From positions 1 through 33,255 of the forward strand of contig JAKSOV010000013.1 of NCBI GenBank assembly GCA_024405415.1: DNA of 33,255 nucleotides. Reading direction: 5' to 3'. Origin of the DNA: Akkermansia sp. GTDB taxonomy: Bacteria; Verrucomicrobiota; Verrucomicrobiia; Verrucomicrobiales; Akkermansiaceae. This document shows, piece by piece, positions 22,949 to 29,736 of the stretch. The position numbers and the translations under genes are program-made. The notes below the pieces were generated by a model. It made no database searches, was not told the origin of the DNA, and saw nothing but the letters and a program-made list of their open reading frames with translations. Within the stretch, counting starts at the first letter, position 1, and every line of letters starts with the position of its first letter.

Positions 22949-23731
22949 ATGGCAGATATCCATCCTACGGCTATTATCGACCCCACGTGCGAGATTGCGG
23001 ATGACGTCAAAATCGGGCCCTATTGCGTTGTCGGCCCGCACGTCACGCTCGGCAAGGGCTGCGTCCTTCACAACCATGTCGTCATCGGCGGTCCCTCCAC
23101 CTTCGGCGAGTGCAACGAATTCTTCCCCTTCGCCGTCATCGGCCTCAAAACGCAGGACTTGAAGTACAAGGGCGAGCCGACCTTCCTCGAGGTCGGCCAC
23201 CACAACGTCTTCCGCGAGAACTGCAACATCAACCGCTCCACCTCCGCGGAGACCAAGACCATCATCGGCAACTACAACAACTTTTTGATTAACAGCCATT
23301 GCGGGCACGAGGTCGTCGTGGGTGACCACTGTATCCTCTCGGGCTTCGCGGGTGTGGCGGGCCACTGCCACATCGAGGACTGGGCCATCATCTCCGGCTT
23401 CGCCGCGCTGCACCAGTTCGTGCGCGTGGGCAAGCACGCCATGGTGGGCGGCTGCGCCCGCGTGGGCAAGGATGTGCCGCCCTTCACCATCGTGGAAGGC
23501 CACCCCGCCACCGTGCGCTCCATCAACCTCGTGGGCATGCAGCGCCGCGGTTTCACCGAGGATGAAATCCGCGCCGTCAAGCTCTGCTACAAAAAGCTTT
23601 TCCTCAACAAGGGCTGCAACCAGGCCGGGGGTCTGGCCGCCATCGAGGCGGACGAGCGCTCCGGCCAAAACCCCTGCGCCAAGTACATGGTGGACTTCGT
23701 GCGCTCCTCCGAGCGCGGCTGCCTGCAATAA
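22949..23731 (+). CDS. lpxA: UDP-N-acetylglucosamine O-acyltransferase
   Basis: A 260-aa cytoplasmic left-handed beta-helix enzyme that puts the first acyl chain on UDP-GlcNAc in lipid A synthesis, so the organism should make LPS. Hexapeptide repeats run from HPTAIIDP to about residue 185. The LpxA-specific QDLKYKGEPT is at 69-78. The catalytic His120 lies in FLINSHCGHEVVVG, followed by ALHQF and MVGGCARVGKDVPPF. A helical C-terminal domain starts with RRGFTEDEI. The start at MADIHPT is chosen from family alignment and from the promoter ending 7 nt upstream; a longer in-frame ATG exists inside repeats. The phosphatase gene follows 8 nt downstream. Confidence 0.96.
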   Translation: MADIHPTAIIDPTCEIADDVKIGPYCVVGPHVTLGKGCVLHNHVVIGGPSTFGECNEFFPFAVIGLKTQDLKYKGEPTFLEVGHHNVFRENCNINRSTSAETKTIIGNYNNFLINSHCGHEVVVGDHCILSGFAGVAGHCHIEDWAIISGFAALHQFVRVGKHAMVGGCARVGKDVPPFTIVEGHPATVRSINLVGMQRRGFTEDEIRAVKLCYKKLFLNKGCNQAGGLAAIEADERSGQNPCAKYMVDFVRSSERGCLQ

Positions 23732-23739
23732 GCAACGCC

Positions 23740-24429
23740 ATGTCCGCCCGCCCCATCGTCTTTGATTTGGACGGCACCCTCGTTAACTCCCTCCCCGGCA
23801 TCGCGGAGGGAGTTAATCGTGCCCTGCGCTCCCTCGGGCTGCCCACACATGCGCCCGAGGCCGTGCGCGGCATGATAGGCCGCGGGGCCGCCAACCTCTG
23901 CGCCGCCGCCATCGGCTATGCGGATGTCTCCCTCGCCCCTGCGGAGGAGCTGGAGGCCGTGCACGCCGCCTTCCGCCGCGAATACCCGCACTGCTGGCAG
24001 GGCGACTACACGCGGCCCTACCCCGGCATCCCCGAGATGCTGGCGCACCTCGCCGCCGCGGGCTGCCGACTCGCCGTGTTCTCCAACAAGCCGCACGACA
24101 TCACCGTGCCCATGGTGCAGACCATCTTCCCCGACATTGCCTTTGACTTCGTGCTCGGCAACTCCCCCGCCTTCCCCCGCAAGCCCGCGCCCGATGCCCT
24201 GCTGCATCTCGCCGCGCAATGGGGCATCCGCCCCGCCGAGATGGTGATGGTGGGCGACTCCCTCTACGATGCGCAGACCGCCGACAACGCGGGTTGCCCC
24301 TGCGCCCTGTTCGACTGGGGCTACGGCCGCCGCGGCGACCTCGACGGCCGCACGGTGTTCTCCACCGCCGCCGCCATGGAAAAACACCTCCTCATGTACG
24401 ATGTACGAGGTACGATGTACGATTTTTGA
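23740..24429 (+). CDS. HAD-family phosphoglycolate phosphatase-like protein
   Basis: A 229-aa HAD-superfamily hydrolase of the Gph/PGP group, likely acting on 2-phosphoglycolate or another small phosphate ester. Motif I is FDLDGTLVNS (nucleophile Asp9, acid/base Asp11), motif II is VFSNKP, motif III is the lysine in PRKPAPDALL, and motif IV is VGDSLYDAQTADNAG. A helical cap lies between motifs I and II. It starts 8 nt after lpxA. The last codons (MYDVRGTMYDF and the stop) are supplied by a heptamer array (24394-24421), so the native C-terminus has been extended or replaced by repeat sequence. An exact substrate cannot be deduced. Confidence 0.88.
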   Translation: MSARPIVFDLDGTLVNSLPGIAEGVNRALRSLGLPTHAPEAVRGMIGRGAANLCAAAIGYADVSLAPAEELEAVHAAFRREYPHCWQGDYTRPYPGIPEMLAHLAAAGCRLAVFSNKPHDITVPMVQTIFPDIAFDFVLGNSPAFPRKPAPDALLHLAAQWGIRPAEMVMVGDSLYDAQTADNAGCPCALFDWGYGRRGDLDGRTVFSTAAAMEKHLLMYDVRGTMYDF

Positions 24430-24609
24430 GTTCCGCTCGCTTCGCTCGCCGGCTTATCACAACGCCAAGCGCTTATTACAGCTTATAACAAAGACAACAG
24501 TTTCATTCCACTCTCAGCTTTTGCATGCGCTCTGCGTCTCGTCTCTATCTTGCGGCGCAGCCGCACCAATTTCTCAATTTGTCATTTGTAATTTTTAATT
24601 TGTAATTCC
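24394..24609. repeat. Heptamer arrays flanking the Gph-rlmH gap
   Basis: The left array (ATGTACG, ATGTACG, AGGTACG, ATGTACG; 24394-24421) lies inside the phosphatase reading frame. On the right side GCGGCGCAGCCGC (24552-24564, identical to the right GC arm at 19.76 kb) is followed by a degenerate array 24567-24609 with units such as CAATTTG, TCATTTG, TAATTTG. The central CTGACG hairpin is missing. The right array ends 3 nt before the rlmH start codon. Confidence 0.85.
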
Positions 24610-24612
24610 CAT

Positions 24613-25056
24613 ATGGATTTCCGCATCATCGCCGCCGCTCGCCCCTCCATCGCCTACGCCCGAGACGGCGTGAAGTTTTTTGAAGACCGTCTGCGCCCCC
24701 TCGGCAAGGTGGAACTGCGCTATGTGAAAGCAGGTTCCTCGGAGGACGTCTCCGCCCGCCTTCTGGAAGCCAGCGAGGGGTGCCTGCGCATCGCCATGGA
24801 TGAACGCGGCGAAAACTGGACCACACGGCAGCTGGAAAAGCATGTGCGCGAATGGCAGATGCGCGGCGACATCAAGCACGTCGCCTTTCTCATCGGCGCG
24901 GCGGACGGCCACACCCCCGCCCTGCGCGCCGCCTGTGACCACGTCCTCTGCCTCGGCAAACACACCATGCAGCACGAGCTGGCCCTCGTCGTCCTGCTGG
25001 AGCAAATCTACCGCATCCACACCCTGCTGGCGGGCAGCCCGTATCACAGGGATTGA
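24613..25056 (+). CDS. rlmH: 23S rRNA pseudouridine-1915 N3-methyltransferase
   Basis: A 147-aa SPOUT-fold methyltransferase that methylates pseudouridine 1915 in helix 69 of 23S rRNA on assembled ribosomes using S-adenosylmethionine. Seen: [12 protein letters not shown] (family LDxxGxxxSS region), [10 protein letters not shown] (the SAM-binding glycine-rich turn, GGxxG in most members) and the C-terminal [25 protein letters not shown] matching the conserved LxEQxYRAxxIxxGxPYH end. The length is slightly below the usual 155. Heptamer repeats directly abut both the start and the stop, leaving no room for a standard leader; no Shine-Dalgarno or clear promoter is seen. Confidence 0.93.
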   Translation: MDFRIIAAARPSIAYARDGVKFFEDRLRPLGKVELRYVKAGSSEDVSARLLEASEGCLRIAMDERGENWTTRQLEKHVREWQMRGDIKHVAFLIGAADGHTPALRAACDHVLCLGKHTMQHELALVVLLEQIYRIHTLLAGSPYHRD

Positions 25057-25057
25057 G

Positions 25058-25103
25058 GATTTGTGATATGCGATTTTTGATTTGAAATCACATATTACAA
25101 ATC
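25058..25103. repeat. Heptamer array with inverted partner after rlmH
   Basis: Four units (GATTTGT, GATATGC, GATTTTT, GATTTGA) at 25058-25085 begin one base after the rlmH stop. The first two pair with CATATTACAAATC at 25091-25103, giving a 12-of-13 bp stem. Confidence 0.75.
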
Positions 25104-25112
25104 GGACTTCCC

Positions 25113-25140
25113 TTGACTCTTTCCGGGCATTTGGTACAAT
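25113..25140 (+). promoter_or_regulatory. Promoter of the three-gene membrane/kinase operon
   Basis: TTGACT (25113-25118), 16-bp spacer, TACAAT (25135-25140), then 9 nt to the ATG: predicted leaderless. Confidence 0.7.
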
Positions 25141-25149
25141 GTCGGCAGC

Positions 25150-25572
25150 ATGTTTCTCGTGACCTTCATCGGCAGCATCATCGCGTCGCTGTTCGCTCTC
25201 TGCGGACTGCTCGGCGGCGTTGTTTTTTTCCTTGATGCTCAGCAAGGAATGAGCCTCAGCGCGTTCATCTCCGGCTTCACCGCCGCCACGTGGCCGCTGT
25301 TGGCTGCCTGCCTGCTCTTCGCGCTGCTGGAAATTCTCAAGGAGCTGCATGCCCAAGGACTTGCGGACGAAAAGGCGGAAACGCCCAAGCCCGCCGAAAA
25401 ACGCCCGCCCGCCAAAGCAACGAAAACAGCCGCTGCAGAAGCAGGGCCCGTCTACTTCCCCGTGCGGGAAACGCCGCAGGGCCCGCGCATCATCCGCCCC
25501 GATACCGTGAGGGAGCAAGCCGACGAAACGGCTGACAAGCAAGACGACCTGACCTTCTTCAAAACCCGCTGA
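25150..25572 (+). CDS. Small two-helix membrane protein of unknown function
   Basis: A 140-aa protein, not recognised. Two hydrophobic helices (about residues 3-28 and 42-62) are followed by a charged, Ala/Lys/Pro-rich linker (about 63-95) and a C-terminal segment (GPVYFPVRETPQGPRIIRP) that ends in an acidic stretch. The layout suggests an inner-membrane anchor with a cytoplasmic tail. The kinase gene begins 3 nt after its stop, so it is first in a three-gene operon with a cell-wall-recycling-type kinase and a CHASE2-like protein. Start supported by the promoter 9 nt upstream. Confidence 0.78.
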   Translation: MFLVTFIGSIIASLFALCGLLGGVVFFLDAQQGMSLSAFISGFTAATWPLLAACLLFALLEILKELHAQGLADEKAETPKPAEKRPPAKATKTAAAEAGPVYFPVRETPQGPRIIRPDTVREQADETADKQDDLTFFKTR

Positions 25573-25575
25573 ACC

Positions 25576-26547
25576 ATGCCCGCCGCCGCACAGTCCGCTG
25601 CTGCCGTCCTCGCCCGCATGGTGCAGGACTACACGGGCGTGCCCACCGCCGAGGCCGACATGCAGGCCGTGGCTGCGGGCGCGAGCGGGCGCTGCATCAT
25701 GCGCGCGCGCGGCGTGCTCGGCATCCATTGGACCGCCGCCCGCGCCGACAACAACGACTTTCTCCCCGCCGCGCATGAGCTGGCCGCTGCGGGCATCCGC
25801 GTGCCCGCCGTACTGGCCGAGCAGAGCTTGGGCGAAGGCTGCGGCGCCTGCCTCGTGCAGGACCTCGGCACGCGCGATATCCTCAGCCTGAAAGAGGCCG
25901 CATGGGCGGAGAAAAAGGCCGCCTACACCGCCGCCCTGCGCACCCTGCGCCCGCTCTACGACAGCTACCGCCCGCAGCGCGAGATGCAGCCGCCCTTCGA
26001 CACCGCCCTCTACCGCTGGGAGCAGGGCTACTTTGCCGAGCACCTCATCGGCCGCCACCTCGGCGGCGATGCCGCCGCCTTCCTCGCCCACCCCGCCCTG
26101 CAAACCATGGCCGAGTGGCTGGCCGAGCTGCCCCGCGTGCCCATCCACCGCGACTGCCAGAGCCAGAATATCATGCTGTCGGGGGGCGAGGCATGGCTCA
26201 TCGACTTCCAAGGTATGCGCTACGGGCGGGAGGAATACGACCTCGCCTCCCTGCTCTACGACCCCTACATGGAGCTGAGCGCCGCCGAGCGCGCCGAGCT
26301 GCTGGAGGTGCGCGCCGCCCTCGGCGCCCCCGCGCTCGAGCCCGCCGTCTTCTGCGCCTGCGCCATGCAGCGCCTCATGCAGGCGCTCGGCGCCTTCGCC
26401 AACATCGGGTACAACCAACACCGCGCGTGGTACCTCAAAAAAATCCCCGCCGCCCTCGCCGCCCTGCGCGAGATTGCGGATGCCGCCCCCGCTGACAGCC
26501 CCGCCGCCCCCGCCGCCGCATGGATCCGACAACACATAGCAAAGTGA
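25576..26547 (+). CDS. AmgK-like aminoglycoside-phosphotransferase-fold sugar kinase
   Basis: A 323-aa cytoplasmic kinase of the APH/choline kinase fold. The catalytic loop is IHRDCQSQNIM (190-200, base Asp193), with the magnesium-binding Asp in WLIDFQGMRYG (207-217) followed by YDLASLLYDPY. The combination HRDxQSxN and DFQGxRxGxxxYDLASLL is that of AmgK, the anomeric kinase that phosphorylates N-acetylmuramate and N-acetylglucosamine during peptidoglycan recycling. For a mucin or peptidoglycan degrader this would salvage amino sugars. No MurU-type nucleotidyltransferase is adjacent, so the exact substrate is uncertain. The next gene starts 28 nt before this one ends, in another frame. Confidence 0.82.
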   Translation: MPAAAQSAAAVLARMVQDYTGVPTAEADMQAVAAGASGRCIMRARGVLGIHWTAARADNNDFLPAAHELAAAGIRVPAVLAEQSLGEGCGACLVQDLGTRDILSLKEAAWAEKKAAYTAALRTLRPLYDSYRPQREMQPPFDTALYRWEQGYFAEHLIGRHLGGDAAAFLAHPALQTMAEWLAELPRVPIHRDCQSQNIMLSGGEAWLIDFQGMRYGREEYDLASLLYDPYMELSAAERAELLEVRAALGAPALEPAVFCACAMQRLMQALGAFANIGYNQHRAWYLKKIPAALAALREIADAAPADSPAAPAAAWIRQHIAK

Positions 26548-27878
26548 GGGTCTACGGACTGCTCTTCTGGACGGCGGCGCTCGCCTGTGCGTGGGCGCTG
26601 GCGACATACGCCGCCCACCCCCTGACCACCGACCTGTACCGCGAGGCGGAGCACCGACTGCTGCACGCCCCCGCCGAGCAGCAGACCCAGCTCGTGCGCG
26701 CGGGCGAGCAGCCCGTGATGGAGGAAGTCGTCACCACCGAAACCGTCTTCGATGCGCCCATGGTCGGCATGGTGGACCTCAACGATGAGGCCTGCGGTGC
26801 CTGTTTCGCCGCCCTGCCTCTCGGGCCTCAGGATTTGGCCGTGCTGCTCAACAAACTGCGCGAAGGCGGGGCCGAAACCGTCGGCATCTCCTCCGCCCTC
26901 ACTTGGCAGCAGGGCGCGGGCGACATGGCCCGCGAGATGCTTTGCCGCGTCATCGGCTCCTTCCCGCACTCCGCGGTCGGTCTGCGAGGGCGAACCGCCG
27001 CTCAGGCGGATTTCACCCCCATCGTCCTGCGCAACTCCGCCATCCCCGCCGAGCAGGTGCAGGGCGACCCCACAGGACTGCCCATCGCCAACAAGCCCCT
27101 GCCCAACGGCCTGACCGACACGCCCGATTCCCTCAACATCACTTGGGCGCCCGACCGCTTGCAGGACGAGCCGCTCACCCACAAACCCTCCGCCGTGGAG
27201 GACCTGTCTTTCCCCCTGATTGTGCGCTGGAACGGCGAGGCCATCCCCACCCTGCCCTTCCGTCTTGCGCTGGCCGCCCGCGGGCTGACGCCCGCCGATG
27301 TTACGGTGAAGCTGGGCGAATCCGTCAGCTACGGCGGCATGACCCTGCCGCTGGATGAGCACGGGCGCGTGCGCCTCAACGGCGCGCAGGTCATGAACCT
27401 GCCGCTGGACTCCGTGGTCAGCGGCGAAGCCGTGCAGCGCGGGCTCGGCGAACACGCCATCGTCATGCTCGAGCAGCCCGCCGCGGGAGAAAAAGGCACC
27501 CCCCTGCGCCTCGACCGCCTTGCGCGCACCCTCTCCCGACTCGCCGCCACCCCGCGGCAGGTGGAGCACCGCCGCATGGAGCCTGTCGGCGGCCACGTCC
27601 TCCAAGAAGTGACGTGGCTGCACGGCGCGAAAGCCTACGGCATTGCCGCGGCCCTGCTGTTCCTCGGCCTGTGGCTGCTGCCGCTCATGCCCGCCTTCCT
27701 GCGCGGGCTTATCGTCCTCGCCCTGCCCGCCGCCGCCCTGTGGCAGGCATGGACCCTGCTGCCGCAAGGTCTCTGGCTGCCCCTTGCCCCCATCGGCCTC
27801 TGCTGGGTGCTGCTCCTCATCGCCCTCCGCTGCCTCCGCCCCATTGAAAAGGGAGTGTTCGGAAGAAGAAGGAAGTGA
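26520..27878 (+). CDS. CHASE2-like membrane protein without output domain
   Basis: A 452-aa protein with an N-terminal membrane helix (about residues 10-28), a large extracytoplasmic region (about 30-370) and two or three C-terminal helices (about 375-440). The outer region has CHASE2 features: GMVDLNDEACGACFAALPLG, then a helix LLNKLREGGAETVGIS, and later LPLDEHGRVRLN, matching the family's 'DxDG-R-N' segment. CHASE2 domains normally sense extracellular signals for cyclases, kinases or diguanylate enzymes, but here the chain stops after a short basic cytoplasmic tail (GRRRK) with no enzyme domain. It may signal through a partner such as the small membrane protein of the same operon. The start overlaps the kinase gene by 28 nt. 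Confidence 0.7.
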   Translation: MDPTTHSKVRVYGLLFWTAALACAWALATYAAHPLTTDLYREAEHRLLHAPAEQQTQLVRAGEQPVMEEVVTTETVFDAPMVGMVDLNDEACGACFAALPLGPQDLAVLLNKLREGGAETVGISSALTWQQGAGDMAREMLCRVIGSFPHSAVGLRGRTAAQADFTPIVLRNSAIPAEQVQGDPTGLPIANKPLPNGLTDTPDSLNITWAPDRLQDEPLTHKPSAVEDLSFPLIVRWNGEAIPTLPFRLALAARGLTPADVTVKLGESVSYGGMTLPLDEHGRVRLNGAQVMNLPLDSVVSGEAVQRGLGEHAIVMLEQPAAGEKGTPLRLDRLARTLSRLAATPRQVEHRRMEPVGGHVLQEVTWLHGAKAYGIAAALLFLGLWLLPLMPAFLRGLIVLALPAAALWQAWTLLPQGLWLPLAPIGLCWVLLLIALRCLRPIEKGVFGRRRK

Positions 27879-28024
27879 GATGTACGATGTACGATGTACG
27901 ATTTATAAAGTTCGGCGGCTAACGCCGCAAAATGAAAGAAGTCGGTCTGACGCAAGCGTCAGACCGACTTTTCTTAATCATGCGGCGTCAGCCGCACAAA
28001 TTCTATCCTTCGTACATCGTACAT
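27879..28024. repeat. Composite heptamer/hairpin element, mirrored copy between convergent genes
   Basis: The left array begins at the base after the CHASE2-like stop: GATGTAC three times, GATTTAT (27879-27906). Then GCGGC-TAAC-GCCGC (27915-27928), the central stem AAGTCGGTCTGACG-CAAG-CGTCAGACCGACTT (27939-27970), GCGGC-GTCA-GCCGC (27982-27995), and right array CGTACAT twice (28011-28024), ending 3 nt before the ABC-F stop codon. Compared with the 19.7-kb copy, the central arms changed on both sides (CTCGTT to GTCGGT) while pairing is kept. Confidence 0.92.
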
Positions 28025-28027
28025 GCC

Positions 28028-29632
28028 TCACACGTCCATCGCGTTCTGGTCGTCGAGGATGCCGGATTTCTCGAGGTAGTAGTCGTAGCCGCCCGCGTAG
28101 GGGGTCACGGTGCCGTGGTTGATGTGCAGGGTCTTTTCCGCGAGCGCGCGGATGAAGTGGACATCGTGGGAAATGAACACCAGCGTGCCCTGATAGTTTT
28201 TCAGCGCTTGGGACAGCGCCTCCACACTCTGCAAGTCAAGATGCGTCGTCGGCTCGTCCATGAGCAGGAGGTTCGGCGGGTTCACGAGGAACTTCACGAG
28301 ACTCAGGCGCGATTTCTCACCGCCCGACAGCACCTCCACACGCTTCTCCACATCGAGGCGGCGGAAGAGGAAGGAACCGAGAATGCCGCGCGCTTCTTCC
28401 TCGCGCAGCTCGGGGTCCGCGTTCATAATCTCCTCCAACACCGTGAAATTGGGCGTCAGGTTCTCCGAACGCATCTGGGAGAAATAGCCGATACGGGTCG
28501 TGGTGCCCACCACGCGGTTGCCCTCATCAATGGGGATGACACCCGCGAGAATCTTCAGCAGGGTGGACTTGCCCGCGCCGTTCGGGCCGACCAGCACAAT
28601 GCGGTCGCCGCGCTCAATGAGCAGGTCGAGGTTCTTGTAAATGCGCTTGTCGCCGTAGCTCTGGCCCACCTTCTCCAGCTCCAGCACGCGCTGCATGCTG
28701 CGCGGCGGCTGCGGGAAGATGAACTTGAACATTTTTCGCATGGCCTTGGGCTTCTCAATGCGCTGAATCTTCTCCAGCTGCTTCACGCGGCTCTGCACCT
28801 GTGCCGCCTTGGACGCCACGGAGCGGAAACGGTCGATAAAGGCCTCCATGTGCGCAATCTCGCGCTGCTGGTTGTGCCACGCCGCCAGCAGGAGCTGGAA
28901 ACGCTGCTCCTTCAGCTCGAGGAAACGCGTGTAGTTGCCCGTGTAGCGCACCAGCTGCCCGTCCTCAATATCGTACACCGTCTCCACCAGCGAATCCATG
29001 AAATCGCGGTCATGCGAAATCATGAAAATCGCACCGGGGTAATTGGAGAGATAACGCTGGAACCACAGCAGCGAAAGCAGGTCGAGGTGGTTCGTCGGCT
29101 CGTCCAGCATCAGCAGGTCAGGCTCCGCAGCCAACAGCTGCGCGAGGTGTGCGCGCATCACCCAGCCGCCGCTCATCTCGCGCGCGGGGCGGTGAAAATC
29201 CTCGTCCTTGAACGCGAGACCCTTCAGAATGCGCTTCGCCTTCGGCTCAATCTGGTAGCCGTTGTGGGCGATAAAGGTATCCATGGCGTGTGCGTAGGCA
29301 TCGCTCGTGTTGTCGTGCTTCGCTTCGCACTCGCGCAGGGTGCGGATAGCCTCGCCCATCTCGGGGGTGATGCTCATGGCAATCTCCAACACCGTGCGGT
29401 CGCTGGGGTCGCCCGCCTCCTGCGGCAGATAGCCCACCACCGCATAGTCGTCCATCTGAATCTGGCCCTCATCCGGCGAATCCTGCCCGAGAATCATGCG
29501 GAACAGGGTCGATTTACCCGCCCCGTTCGGGCCCACCAGCGCAATGCGCTCGCCCCAGTTCACGGTCAGCTCCGTCTCAAAGAACAGCGTGCGCCCCGAG
29601 TGCGCCTTGGTCAGTTTCTTGATGGTCAGCAT
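28028..29632 (-). CDS. ABC-F family ATPase
   Basis: A 534-aa soluble protein with two ABC ATPase domains in one chain and no membrane segment. Each has a Walker A GPNGAGKST (about residues 33-41 and 360-370), a signature (MSGGWVMRAHLA; LSGGEKSRLSLV), a Walker B (LLMLDEPTNHLDL; LLMDEPTTHLDL) and a switch histidine (ISHDRDF; ISHDVHF). The linker between them is rich in Arg/Lys helices. ABC-F proteins bind ribosomes; some aid translation, others protect against antibiotics. The second Walker B has T in place of the usual N (EPTTHLD). The subgroup is not clear, and housekeeping translation factor is the default. The start at MLTIKK is set by family alignment and by the promoter 9 nt upstream. Confidence 0.93.
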   Translation of the reverse strand: MLTIKKLTKAHSGRTLFFETELTVNWGERIALVGPNGAGKSTLFRMILGQDSPDEGQIQMDDYAVVGYLPQEAGDPSDRTVLEIAMSITPEMGEAIRTLRECEAKHDNTSDAYAHAMDTFIAHNGYQIEPKAKRILKGLAFKDEDFHRPAREMSGGWVMRAHLAQLLAAEPDLLMLDEPTNHLDLLSLLWFQRYLSNYPGAIFMISHDRDFMDSLVETVYDIEDGQLVRYTGNYTRFLELKEQRFQLLLAAWHNQQREIAHMEAFIDRFRSVASKAAQVQSRVKQLEKIQRIEKPKAMRKMFKFIFPQPPRSMQRVLELEKVGQSYGDKRIYKNLDLLIERGDRIVLVGPNGAGKSTLLKILAGVIPIDEGNRVVGTTTRIGYFSQMRSENLTPNFTVLEEIMNADPELREEEARGILGSFLFRRLDVEKRVEVLSGGEKSRLSLVKFLVNPPNLLLMDEPTTHLDLQSVEALSQALKNYQGTLVFISHDVHFIRALAEKTLHINHGTVTPYAGGYDYYLEKSGILDDQNAMDV

Positions 29633-29641
29633 AGCGCGGGC

Positions 29642-29669
29642 ATTATACACAAAACGCGGCATTTAGCAA
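29642..29669 (-). promoter_or_regulatory. ABC-F gene promoter, predicted leaderless
   Basis: Minus-strand TTGCTA (29664-29669), 16-bp spacer, consensus TATAAT (29642-29647), then 9 nt to the ATG. Confidence 0.75.
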
Positions 29670-29700
29670 ACCCTTTCGACGACGCGCAAGCGCTTTCACC

Positions 29701-29729
29701 TTGTCTGAGGGAGAGCCTTCTGCTATGAT
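29701..29729 (+). promoter_or_regulatory. GDSL esterase promoter, predicted leaderless
   Basis: TTGTCT (29701-29706), 17-bp spacer ending TGC (extended -10), TATGAT (29724-29729), then 7 nt to the ATG. It is divergent from the ABC-F promoter. Confidence 0.75.
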
Positions 29730-29736
29730 GGCAGAC

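Noticed and set aside
24595-26607. Long minus-strand open frame opposite rlmH and the kinase
   Set aside because: It runs through heptamer arrays and opposite strongly supported genes; no domain is visible.
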